DNA of 64,000 nucleotides, from contig CANTUR010000639.1 in assembly GCA_947683625.1 (NCBI GenBank), positions 620,001 to 684,000 of the forward strand, in the 5' to 3' direction. How positions within the stretch are numbered: position 1 is the first letter of the stretch; each line of letters starts with the position of its first letter. This stretch comes from Mallotus nudiflorus (taxonomy: Eukaryota > Streptophyta > Magnoliopsida > Malpighiales > Euphorbiaceae). Of the stretch, positions 38,293 through 49,154 are shown piece by piece. The notes under the pieces were generated by a model. That model ran no database searches and was not told the DNA's origin. It saw nothing but the letters and a program-made list of their open reading frames with translations. Both the position numbers and the translations under genes were made by a program.

Positions 38293-39079
38293 TATAACAA
38301 TGTTAGTAAAAAAAATTGAATGGAATTTACAAGAACATAAATAAAAATCAGTAGAGTTTAAAAAAGAAAAAAAAATAAAAAAATCACAAGAAACAAAGCA
38401 TTCCAATTGCAGTAAAAATTGCTTCCTTTCCTCATTAATTCAGGAAGTTTAGCTTACTTAGGAAACTAAGGTCAACTAAACTTCAATGGGATAAGGAAAC
38501 AAATAAAAACAAATAAAATTACAATTAACAAGCTTGCAAAATAAATAAATAAATTTATTTATTTATTTTATTTCCTCCCCATACTTAAAATGTGCAATGT
38601 CCTCATTGCAACGTGTAAAACAGGATAAGTTATGAGGAAATCGACTGTGACGGTGCATCAAGTTGCACGGGCATGTGCATGGCTATGCTACCTGGTTAAT
38701 GACATAGCACGCACGACCATGTGCAATTTGTGCACGGCCGTGCTACTTGCTAGCACAGAGTTTGTTTATTTATTTATTTATTATTTTTATTTTTATTTTT
38801 ATTTTTATTTTTATTTATTTTTTTTAGTAAAATTGGTAGGACAAACCTCCCATATTTATTGCACAATTAGAAGAAAAAAATGAACGAAAAAATCAGAAAA
38901 AGTAACATTCCTAAAATAAAAATCCTTAACAAAAGAAAAGAAAAAGAAGAAAAAAAATACTTTAATTCAAAACATGAAACATAACATATAATGTTCCACA
39001 AAACATCACAATTAAAATGACTGAAAGGACATAAAATAAACATTGTTCAAGCTAGACCTAAACACTTCAAACAAGATCT
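38293..39079. other. Spacer between the two env-like ORFs
   Basis: Contains an AAAT/TTTAT-type microsatellite (38762-38822) and one copy of the CACGGCCGTG hyphenated palindrome at 38711-38743. No gene. Confidence 0.7.
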
Positions 39080-40276
39080 TCATTCCTCCCCTTCATCCTC
39101 AGAACAGTACTCTTGTGTTGCCATATCTTCATGATGTGGGAATGGCGGTGGAATAAAATTATGGGAGCTGAAATAGGCGTTAAGGTTATGGTTAATCATT
39201 TGTAATGTTCGATTCATTTGCCTAGAAGTACTACCCATTTCGACCACTTCAGAATTTAGCTCACCGACATTGGAATCAATGACTCCAATTTGCAACTCCA
39301 AGCTGTCCAGCCTTTCTAACACATTATTCAGAGAGAGATCTTCCTCTTCCTCTTCAGCTTGTTCTATAGGTGCAGGCGGGATAAGGAAAGCTCTCCCAGT
39401 ATGATCAACTCTAACCATGCCCATGGATTCCATCATACCAGTGTCAATGAAATGATGACCCGGGACCTTTTCAAAAGGCATGTTTTCAATGTCAAAGTTT
39501 AAATACTTAGCTATAGCTGTCACTAGTCCTCCCACTTTAATAGCCCCAGTAGCTTTTGTAGCAACGTCTCTTAATTTCCCAACTAAAGCATGATAGACAT
39601 CCAGTTTTCTCATTCACCATACAATATAAAATATTTAGCTCAATGGTGGTAATCACAGAATCACCCTCTTTCCTGGGAAACAAAGAATGTGCCATGAGTC
39701 TATAAAGGTAGTTAAGTGCGGGCAATCGAATCCTTGATTCTTTTACGGAACGAGCCTCATAGAAAACTCCCCTTTCCTCGGTTAATTCTCTCTAAAACTC
39801 ATTTCTATCATATGCAACATTTGCATCCTGATTTTTGGGAAAATGAAATACATTATTGAGTTTAAATAAACCTAGAGTATGCTCCTCATTCCCCAAATGA
39901 AAAGTAAGCACAAGGGTATCATCATTAAACTCAAAAGAAGAAAGAAATTCATAAGTGGGGATTGCATAAGAAGGATTCTGAATCAAAATAAAATTAGTCC
40001 ACCCCATCCTATGAATATACAAGTTAATCTCATTTAATAACCTAATTTCAATCAAGGATGTGGCACTCAAATATCTATTTGGCACAATCTTCCTATTCAT
40101 CATTGCTTGAAACTTATTCCTATGCTCACCATGCCTAAATTGAATTTGAGAGGGGAAAGGTTTTATTGTTCCTCTTCAGCACCACCCGGATTATTGGAAG
40201 TTCCACAATATCTTGGTCTTTTGGAAGGATTAGTTTGCTTCCTTGCTATGCTCTTTCTTCTTTGATCTTTCTCCAT
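39080..40276 (-). pseudogene. Athila env-like/ORF-1-type protein A, frameshifted
   Basis: Starts ATG at 40276-40274 with a Lys/Arg-rich N-terminus and breaks by a stop and frameshift near 40160. It continues at 40103-39792 (RYLSATSLIEIRLLNEINLY), then 39725-39537, then 39613-39080. It has the same general design as protein B and ends in an acidic tail (IEQAEEEEEDLSLN and a heptad-like LDSLELQIG). Finding two such ORFs in a row after pol is unusual; see findings. Confidence 0.7.
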
Positions 40277-40587
40277 GAGACTTCCTTAAGAAGATTTGAG
40301 AGAATATGTAGAGTGAAAAAAATGGTGTAGGAAATGGTGTAGAGAATGAATTGTGTAGAGAGGAAGTGAGTATTTATGTATATAGGGTGGGATGATGGGA
40401 ATTTGGTTCAAATTAAATGAGAAATTGAAAAGGTGGTCAAGGGTTAGGTTTTCTAGGGCTTAGGAAGTGGGAAAAGTGGTCAAAAGTGGAGTCCTTAGGG
40501 TTTTGGGGAAGTGTGGAGTGTTGGGAAGTGGAAAAATCCACTTAAAATAAAATTTTATGTCTTTTCTAAAAGTTAGGTCTGTCTCGT

Positions 40588-40745
40588 CACATGGCCATAT
40601 GCGAAATGCGCGTGGCCTTGTATCAAGATCTGGCATCGTAAGGCGCACGGCCGTGTGCAAAATGTGCACGGCCGTGTGACCTGATGGTTCAAACGTGGCG
40701 ACACAAGACGCACGACCATGTGCAAAATGCGCACTGCCGTGTGAC
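40588..40745. repeat. Three CACGGCCGTG hyphenated palindromes
   Basis: Copies at 40588-40620, 40644-40678 and 40709-40745. Each pairs CACGGCCGTG-like arms across an 11-13-base CAAAATG spacer. The outer copies are decayed, mostly C to T or G to A. The same unit lies at 35820-35852, 38711-38743 and 47701-47733. Confidence 0.9.
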
Positions 40746-41099
40746 CTGTATATGCATACTTCAAAATTTTGCTAAATTAAAAATTCAACACACATAGACA
40801 ATAATGCATCATAAATTTAAATTTCAAGTCACTCAAAATGAAACTCCACTAAACATTTAACTCACAAGACCTCTTCTAGAGCTCCAACCTTTCTTTCATT
40901 CCCTGAAATGCACCAGAAACAATCATAAAAAATAGAATAAACTTGCAAATAACCAGTCAACAAGAAAATAAATAAATAAATAAATAAAAATTAAAATACA
41001 AATACAAATAAAAAAAATATAGACTTGGTTAAGCCCCCAAGAAGCGCTCTTTTAATGGTCCATGAGCTAGACCATCAAATTGATCATCCAGTTAATTCC

Positions 41100-42180
41100 C
41101 TCAAGTGTGAAACTTGATGGAACTCCTCAAATGTGCTTCCATGGTATAGTTTTAACCTTTGTCCATTCACTTTGAATGTGTCTCCTTTTGTGTTGCTCAA
41201 TTCCACAGCCATGAGGATGTGAATGAGTCATTGTATACGGTCCTGTCCATCTGCTTTTCAACTTTCCAGGAAATAATCTGAGTCGTGAGTTGAACAACAA
41301 AACTTGATCACCTTCCTTAAACTCCTTGATTCTTACTCTTGCATCATGCCATCTCTTAGTACGTTATTTATAAATCCTTGAATTTTCATAAGCAGCTTCC
41401 TTTATTTCTTCGAGTTCATTCAACTGTAACATTCTTCTCTCAGCTGCCTTCCTGAAGTCAAAATTTAAAGCTTTCACTGCCCAGTAGGCCTTGTGTTCAA
41501 GCTCAATAGGAAGATGACATGCTTTGCCATAAACCACCCTGAAGGGAGACATCCCAAGAGGTGTTTTGTAAGTTGTTCTATATGCCCATAAAGCATCATC
41601 AAGCTTCCTTACCCATTCTTTCCTTGACTTACTTACTGTTCGCTCCAAAATCTTCTTTAACTCCCTATTACTCACCTTAACTTGGCCACTGGTTTATGGG
41701 TGATAAGGTGTAGCTACTCTGTGCTTCACACCATAGCGAGCTAATAAAGCTTCCATATTCCTATTGCAAAAGTGTGTTCCCCCATCACTTATGATGACTC
41801 GAGGCATTCCAAATCAAGAGAATATCTTCTTTAAGAACTTGCAAATAACTATTGCATCATTGACTATGCATGCTTGAGCTTCCACCCACTTGGAAACATA
41901 ATCCACACAAATAAGAATATACTTATTACCATCTAACGCTGGAAATGGTCCCATGAAATCAATGCCCCAAACATAAAAAATTTCCACCTCTAGAATTCCG
42001 GATTGGAGCATTTCATCCTTCTTTGAAATGTTTCCACTCCTTTGGCAAGCGTCACACTACATTACAAAGTCTCTAGCATTTTGAAAAATTATCGGCCAAT
42101 AGAACCCTATTTCAAGAACCTTCGTAGCTGTTCGTTGTGGTCCATAATGTCCACCATTGACCTTCCTATGACAGTGTTAT
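41100..42180 (-). pseudogene. Athila integrase
   Basis: Fragments 42011-41814 (WGIDFMGPFPALDGNKYILI and VDYVSKWVEAQA) and 41675-41364 (ELKKILERTV and YRTTYKTPLGMSPFRVVYGK) are the retroviral-type integrase core and the start of its C-terminal domain. The zinc-binding N-terminal part (Cys pair near 42050) is upstream. Between the fragments TGA and TAA stops interrupt the frame. At 41678-41676 the codon is AAG (Lys) where the catalytic Glu of the Asp-Asp-Glu triad is expected, so the enzyme would be dead even if read through. Confidence 0.85.
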
Positions 42181-44135
42181 AAAATGTCTCCTACTTCCTC
42201 ATTTGTTACACATCTCCTCACTATGCCATCGTTGCATAGTTTCCACAAGAATGGCTCATCCCAAATGTAGAACTTAGCATCGCGAATCAACTTTTTCTTT
42301 TGCTGAGGGGTGAACTCTCTTGGAATTTCACCCACTGACAAAAAATTTGTTATATCAGCAAACCAAGGAGCATCCATAAATCCTATAGTAAAAAGCATTT
42401 CGTCAGGGAACATCTCCTTGATAGACTCTTGCTGATCACTTTCCTCGTGTTTCAACTCCAACCTTGAAAGATGATCAGCTACTACATTTTCAGCTCCTTT
42501 CTTATCTCTAATCTCAATATCAAACTCTTGCAACAGAAGTACCCATCTCATGAGCCTTGGTTTTGAATCCTTTTTGTTCATTAAATACTTCAATGCTGCA
42601 TGATCTATGTATACAATTGCCTTAGATCCAAGGAGGTATGATCTAAACTTATCAAAAGCAAATATAATAGCTACCATCTCCTTTTCTGTAGTAGCATAAT
42701 TCAACTGAGTATCTGTCAATGTTCAGCTTGCATAGTATATCACATGCAACCTGTTCTCTTTTCTTTGGCTGAGAACGACTCATATTGCATAATCACTGGC
42801 GTCACACATCAACTCGAATGGTAGACTCCAATCTAGTGCCATCACTATAGGAGTAGAAACAAGTGCTTGTTTCAACCTGTTAAAAGCTAATTTGCAATTG
42901 TCAATAAAATTAAAAGATGAATCTCTTTCAAGTAACTTACAAAGGGGTTTTGAGATTTTTGAGAAATCCTTGATAAATCGCCTATAGAAGCCTGCATGAC
43001 CAAGAAAACTCCTAACTCCTTTAACATTTGTGGGGTACTACAGCTTCTCAATTGCCTCCACCTTTACTTTATCAACCTGAATGCCTTGAGCTGAAATCTT
43101 GTGTCCAAGTATAATTCCTTCATCTACCATGAAATGGCACTTTTCCCAATTCAGTACCAAATTTGTTTCCTCACATCGTGCTAGAACTTGCTCCAAATTG
43201 CTCAGACATCCTTCAAATGAGTTTCCATAGATAGAAAAATCATCCATGAAAACATCCATGATCTCCTCCACTAAATCTGCAAATATAGCTATCATACATC
43301 TCTAAAAAGTTACAAGAGCATTACATAACCCAAATGGCATTCTCCTGTATGCAAATGTGCCATAAGGACATGTAAAGGTGGTCTTCTCTTGATCTTCTGG
43401 AGCTATTGCAATTTGATTGTAACCTGAATAACCATCCAGGAAGCAGTAAAAATCATGTCCTACTATCCGCTCCAACATTTGATCAATAAAGGGTAATGGG
43501 AAATGGTCTTTCCTTGTGGATGAGTTCAGTTTCCTGTAATCAATGCACACTCTCTATCAATTCACAATTATGGTAGGAACGAACTCTCCTTCTGTATTTT
43601 GCACAATTATTATTCCCCCCTTCTTCGGCACACATTGAATTGGGCTAACCTAAGAATTATCAGAGATTGGATAGATAATTCCTGCATCAAGTAGTTTGAG
43701 CACTTCTTTCTTTACCACCTCTTGCATGTTCGGGTTGAGCCTCCTCTACCTTTCAATGGTTGGCTTGTGTCCATCCTCCATCAAAATCTTATGCATGCAA
43801 TAAGAGGGACTTATTCCTCTTATATCTGAAATCTGCCAACCGATTGCCTTTATTTTTCTTTTCAGCATATTCACCAATAAATCCTCTTGCTCCTTGCTGA
43901 GTTTAGAAGATATAATCACAGGTAAAGTTTAGTCATCACCAAGAAAAGTGTACCTTAAATATTGAGGTAACGACTTCAAGTCTAATTTTGGTGGCTTTAT
44001 GATTGAGGGTGGTGTGAGTTCAGTGTTTAGTAATTGTATGTGTAGTTGGTGTGGGTATTTAAGAGTCACTTCTTCTTGAGAAGATTTTACCTGAAAGCAC
44101 TTCTTAATATTTTCAACTTCTAAAGACCATGCCAA
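42181..44135 (-). pseudogene. Athila reverse transcriptase and RNase H
   Basis: The linker LKSLPQYLRYTFLGDD (end of 44135-43929) starts the RT. IDYRKLNSSTRKDHFPLPFI and DGYSGYNQIAIAP follow (43550-43302), then FMDDFSIYGN (43295-43038), the catalytic Asp-Asp box. RNase H follows with YATTEKEMVAIIFAFDKFRS and VVADHLSRLE (42719-42450). A TAG interrupts the frame at 43301-43299, after the NALVTF stretch. It copies the element's RNA into DNA in the family. Confidence 0.9.
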
Positions 44136-44141
44136 CCTCCG

Positions 44142-44762
44142 TCATTGGACTTCATTTACACATTCATCAATGACTTCAACTTGCATGCAAAAATCCTCAT
44201 CATAGGGATATTTTATAGTCTCATAGATATTAAACTTACAGCTCTCATCCCCCACTCTTAATATAAGAGTTCCATCATAGAAGTCAATTATTGCTTTTGT
44301 CGCGTAAAGGAATGGCATACCAAGGATTAGTGGAACCTCCTCGTCTTCTTCAAAGTCAAGGACTACAAAATCCACTGGAAAAATAAATTTTCCAGCCTTT
44401 ACTAACACATCCTCTACTATCCCTTCTGGTTCCTTCACTATCCTATCTGCAAGTTGTAATCGAATGCTTGTAGGTTTTGCTTCTCCTAATCCTAATTTCC
44501 TGTAAACAGACAAAGGTATAAGATTAATTAAAGCCCCAGAATCACATAAAGCTCTTTGAAAATTTAAATTTCCCATAGAACAAGGAATAGTGAGACTCCC
44601 TGGATGCTTCCTTTTTAAGGGAAGTTTCTTCGAGATGATAGTGCTACACTTTTTTATGAGTGTGATGATCTCACATTTTTGTAACTTCTTTTTATTGGAA
44701 ATTAGTTCCTTGAGAAATTTAGCATACTTAGGCATTTGTGAAAGACATTCCACCAGAGGCAT
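44142..44762 (-). pseudogene. Athila aspartic protease region
   Basis: An open frame of 206 codons. The protease motif reads ALCDSGALINLIPLSVY, with the catalytic Asp present, followed by the flap-like and ILGMPFLYATKAIIDF regions. Family role: cuts the gag-pol polyprotein. It is open, but cut off from gag by stops. Confidence 0.85.
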
Positions 44763-44939
44763 GTTAATGTGAAGTGATTTAAACCTCTCTAAAAATTTAG
44801 CAAATTATTGATCATGCTCCTGTTTCTTTAGTCTTTGAGGATATGGAGCTGGAGGTTTATAAGGTTTCACCAGTGGTGGCGTAGGTTTCTCCACTACTCA
44901 TTCCTTATTGTTGTTATCCCCTTGCAGCTTCTCCTCTGT

Positions 44940-46402
44940 TTACACTTTAACCCATTCATCCTCTTTCTCTTTCTCCTCTTTCTTATTCTTTTCCTGCTCA
45001 TATTCTATTGTTGCTTTTAGGATTTGTATCTCTGTTCCATTTCTCAAGGTGATCGCCTTTAACTGTTTTTTTGGATTCTTCTCAGTGTTGATTGGCAAAG
45101 AGCCTTGATTCCTCATTGACAAAGAATTTGCCAACTGCCCCATTTGCACCTCTAAATTATGAATAGAGGAAGAGTGATTCTTGAACATCAGCTGAGTGTC
45201 TTGATACATTTGCTCAAATTTTCCTTCTAACCTTTTTGTAGCTTCATCTTGTTGATTCATTTTTATGGACATCACATCCATGAACTTCTCCAACTTGCTC
45301 TCTAAAGAACTCCCAGAAGATGAAGTTTTTTCTTGGTGGTAATTTGATTGCTGGTGTTGCACATTATTCCCTACAAAACCAGGTGGTGCTTGTGGCCTCC
45401 ACTGGTTGTTCCCTTGATTGCTCTAAGAGAAATTAGGATGATTTCTCCAACTTGGATTATAGGTGTTTCCATGCACTTAGTTCTGTTGTCCTTTAAAGTT
45501 GTTCACAAAGTTTACATTCTCCATAGACAAGCTTTGCATCATCTGACACTCTATAGTTGGATGACTACCCTGACATAATTCACAAGAGGAAGACAAGTTA
45601 GATATGGCATTGACATTCATTTTATCCATTCTTTTAGATAAAGCATCCATCTTTGCATTTAATAGTGTCAAACTGTCAACTTCAATTGCTCCCCTTTCTT
45701 TGGAATAGCTCTCTCACTAGACCAGAGGCTTTGTGTATTAGCCATTTCTTCAAAAAGTTCTAAGGCATCTTCTGGTGTCTTAGACATGATAGTTCCTCCT
45801 ACTGATGCATTTATGTTTGCTCTCATTACAGGATTGACACCCTTGTAAAAAGACTGTGCCAAATCCCATGAAGGAATCAACTGTGGTGGACATTGTCGCT
45901 AAAGATCCTTGAATCTATCCCAACACTCATAAAAACTTTCATCATCTCTTTGATAGAAAGAGTTGATTTTATTTCTAATTTTGAGTACTCTAGCTGGTGG
46001 AAAGTACTTATTGAAAAAGGCTGTATAAAGCTCCTGCCATGTGTTTATGGAGTTAAGCGCCAAGCTAGTAAACCATCTTTTTGCTCTATCCATTAATGAA
46101 AATGGAAAAAGGATGAGCCTGATTGCTTTTGGCTGTACTCCATTCATCTTGAAATTCGAACAATACTCCAAAAATCTTGTCATATGACCAATTGGATCCT
46201 CATGTGGTAAGCCACTAAATTGTGAGTTTTGAATCATTTGGATCATGGCGGGTTTGATTTCAAAGTTGTTTGCAGCAACCGTCGGCCTCACAATCGGAGT
46301 TTGTTCACCTTGGACATTGGGACTCATAAAGTCCCTTATAGTTCTATGGGCAATGTGCCCATTTTGGCCATCTTGCCCATTTTGTGCTTTCCCTCCGTTC
46401 AT
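44940..46402 (-). pseudogene. Athila gag (capsid/nucleocapsid)
   Basis: ATG at 46402-46400. The capsid part contains FSGLPHEDPIGHMTRFLEYC and AKRWFTSLALNSINTWQELY, the typical retrotransposon gag domain. A zinc knuckle CELCQGSHPTIEC follows at about 45590-45550. Then come Gln/Asn-rich and coiled-coil-like stretches (45362-44940). Frame is lost at 45898, 45668 and 45477, and a Trp codon in the Asn/Ser-rich part reads TAG near 45426. Confidence 0.85.
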
Positions 46403-46615
46403 CCTATCTCTATTTTGTCTTCTCTTTCTGTGAATAGTTTTCTCAATTTATAAATCAAGTGGTATCAACTAGATCCCTTATCTGCTTGCGCCACGTGTTG
46501 TGTGCATACAACAACAAGCGTTCTTGTAAAAATAAAAATAAAATAAAAACAAAAGTAAAAAAAAAATAACGTCTAAATAAATCAATATAAAATTCTCAAC
46601 AATATCAATTTGGCA

Positions 46616-46634
46616 ATCCCCGGCAACGGCGCCA
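46616..46634 (-). other. Athila primer-binding site (tRNA-Asp)
   Basis: The plus strand reads ATCCCCGGCAACGGCGCCA, identical to the 3' end of plant tRNA-Asp including CCA. On the element's strand this is a perfect primer site, six bases from the LTR. Confidence 0.95.
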
Positions 46635-46640
46635 AAAACT

Positions 46641-48021
46641 TGATGGTCTTCCACAAGTATACGGATTCGTGCAAGTAGTAATTAAATATTGATCCCACAG
46701 AGATTGTAAATTGATTACAGTGATACTAGTTGTGTTTATTTGTTTAAACAACGAAAAAGGGTATTTTTAATTAAACTAAAAATTAAACTAAAACAAAACA
46801 AAAAAATCACAATAAGATAACAATCACTTTAGAGAGCTAGGGTTCTTATTACAAATTCAACCTTTATTTAAGATAAATTAACTACTAAGCCATACCTAAC
46901 CTTAATCCAATTTGAGGGTTTCTCAAGAATCATAGGCTTTCCTCCTAAGACAAACCTATGATTAACAAAATACATTGACGTTCTTAGATTTAAAGCTCTC
47001 GCCTACTAAGTGTTCGATTGACTCAGTTTAAGCATAAACCCTTAATCAATATTAGTTGCTTAAGTGTTTCTCAACTAAGAAAGCATCTAACAGGTTATTG
47101 TTTAAATCCAATACAACCTATCTCTCGATCAAGTTTTATTATGTATATTCAATAAAAGGGTGATCAATCCTAAGAAGACATTAAGTTCAACAACAACCAT
47201 AGGATTTAGATTAATGGCTTAGGTTTAATTGTGATTAGCCCATGGTTGATTTGCAATAAGAACCCTAACCAATAATTTAGCTACTCATGTCAATTGTAAG
47301 AGATAAAGAAAAAGAATAAAAGAAACTAAACATCATCATTAAATTGAAATTGAGAATGAATAAACACAATTGCATAGAAGAAACCCCCTGTTCAATAGGA
47401 AATTTTATGTTCTTGTTCTTATTCTCAAATCTTCAAACTAACATAAGTAAGAAAAAAAAATCCTTGTTCTTCCCAATTGTTCTCTCAAAATTCTCTAAAA
47501 AAAATAATGTATCTCCAAAAAAAATATCCTCTCCCTCCAAGTAATGAATAATAATCTATTTATATCCCTTTGTTTCTGATGGCTACCCTCTTATAAAGCC
47601 CTAATTACAAACCCTACGGTTACAGCCATGCGAAATCTCCATCTTGTCCCTCATGAGTCAGCAATTAAAGTCACCTCCGAATTTTTTCAATCACTAGGTC
47701 GCACGGCCGTGTGCATTTTGTGCACGGCCGTGCACATCCCTATTTTAGCATTATCACATATTGACCTCCATTGCCTTTCGAGCCTACTTCAAGTGCCCAC
47801 GGCTCCCATGTAGCCTTCCTCTACTGTTCTTTGACTTCCCTAATTACATAAAAATCAACCAAAAATAAACCAACTAATACATAAAAATAATTAAACACAC
47901 AAGACATGCAGTGAGTACTCAACTAAATAAAAGCTGAATAAAAGAAATATAAACTTAACTGAAATTGAATTTTTTTCTAAAATGAAAACTACTTAATAAC
48001 ATGCATTTTTCACACTCATCA
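46641..48021 (-). repeat. Athila 5' LTR (right)
   Basis: Nearly identical to 34761-36140. It carries the promoter of the element in this family. The palindrome is at 47701-47733. Confidence 0.95.
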
Positions 48022-48026
48022 GGGGG
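48022..48026. repeat. Athila target-site duplication GGGGG, right
   Basis: Five G after the LTR end ATCA, restoring the reading of aORF2 (Gly-Gly-Cys) when one copy is removed. Confidence 0.9.
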
Positions 48027-48673
48027 CTGTGATATGAAGATCCTCTCCATCCTCGATCAAGTGGAGTCAGGGCTCAATCCCTTCCCTCTCATCTTAGCAG
48101 AAACTATCATTAGATTGGATGACTTCACAAGGACGCGATGGTTCTCCGGAAGCCCCTTTTTGCTGGAGGTAGGTTCCCGTTGCCCCTCCTTTACTTTCAA
48201 CTGCCTATACCTAAACATTTGTAATCCCACAGATGTGGTTTTATGAAAAGCTAGGCTTGATCGAACCTCCTCAAGACATTAGGCGTTATCAGGCCAAGCA
48301 TTATCGAACAAGGAAACTACATCCCATCCCTGCAGACATTCGTGGCTGGCTATCAACATTCCCTGATACACTGATTCGCTGAATGTGTCCCTGTTGGGGT
48401 TTACAGCATGTGACCCTCCGGTCTTATACATATTATGTCCCGATTGCTGGTCTTCATTTTACTACTTTCTATAATCTAGCCCGCCTCTATCGCCAATATG
48501 GTCATAAACAATTGATTATGGAGCCTGTTCACGAGTTCGAGCCAAGGCCGCTTTCTCAGAATTTCCTAGACCACCTAGTGGTGACTTGGCCTTAAAGAGT
48601 CATCGAAAGAAACTTAAGCTATGACGGTTATCAGACCACCGATGATCATTACAAAGCGTGGGTTTGCTTGTAA

Positions 48674-49154
48674 CAGATAGAAAGAGACGATTTTATTAGA
48701 TATAACAAGATAAGAGAATTATAAATGTTAAGTTTACAGGGTAGGCAACAAAAGAAAAGAAGACAAAACTAGCTCATGGAATGAAGTTGTCGTTTTCCCT
48801 TTTGTTAGAAGTAATTTCCCTTTTGTACTAGTTAAATGGCTTGTAATGGACACATTATGCAATGTTTAATGACAATTGAAGCAATCCATTTCATTTTACT
48901 TAAGCACAAAATGTATATACATTTCGCTTTTAGTACATCTCATGTTATTAGTTGGCTTGCCCTTGCAATTTTTCCAATTAACCATTTTGTGCCTCTCCTT
49001 CCCCTTTTATATGTCCTTAACTTTTTCCTGGACCGCCTCTTTCAAGGTTTTCAGTCCAGCAGGACTCCTTTTTTCTTTTTCTCTTTTTTTCTTTTTAGTC
49101 TCTAATTTTTTCTTAGACAGCCTCTTTTTGAGGTTTTCTCCCTAGCGAGACTTT
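48674..49154. other. Tat spacer between pol and aORF2 with a repeated purine-rich box
   Basis: On the minus strand two related boxes, at about 49152-49107 and 49075-49020, share a GAGGC-GTC-AG-AAAAA pattern (AAAACCTC/AAAACCTTGAAAGAGGC...GTC). They lie directly after the integrase stop. They are probably untranslated sequence after pol; no gene is present. Confidence 0.6.

Larger units (their letters stand above)
34761..48021 (-). mobile_element. Complete Athila-type Ty3/gypsy retrotransposon, 13.3 kb
   Basis: Both LTRs (1380 and 1381 bp, TGATGG...TCATCA), a 5-bp target duplication, a tRNA-Asp primer site and a polypurine tract are present. Read right to left the order is gag, protease, RT, RNase H, integrase, then two env-like ORFs. 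Athila elements are recognised by the tRNA-Asp primer site and by an extra ORF after pol. The two LTRs differ only at a modest number of positions, so the insertion is fairly young and later than the Tat element it sits in. Nearly every gene has stops, so it is not autonomous. Confidence 0.95.
34273..48673 (+). pseudogene. Antisense gene aORF2 of the Tat element, split by Athila
   Basis: Exon 1 is 34273-34760 plus 48027-48168 (interrupted by the Athila element and its GGGGG duplication). Exon 2 is 48233-48673. Splice sites are GAG|GTAGGT and CCCACAG|ATG, phase 0, giving about 356 residues. The N-terminal half (HTWRINYLFLHAMVQFWDP, then a Pro-Leu-Pro-Glu-Glu-Phe-Glu-Ala-Ile-Leu motif) resembles the DUF7745/plant-mobile-domain type proteins. 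The C-terminus holds GWLSTFPDTLIR, YYVPIAGLHFTTFYNLARLY and AWVCL. Stops are TAA at 34576, TGA at 48380 and TAA at 48593, and the protein frame continues after each. Role unknown; the domain is also found in host proteins involved in transposon silencing, which suggests capture from a host gene. Confidence 0.7.

Noticed and set aside
46616..46634. Possible tRNA-Asp gene fragment
   Set aside because: Only the last 19 bases of the tRNA are present, next to an LTR end, so this is the primer-binding site.
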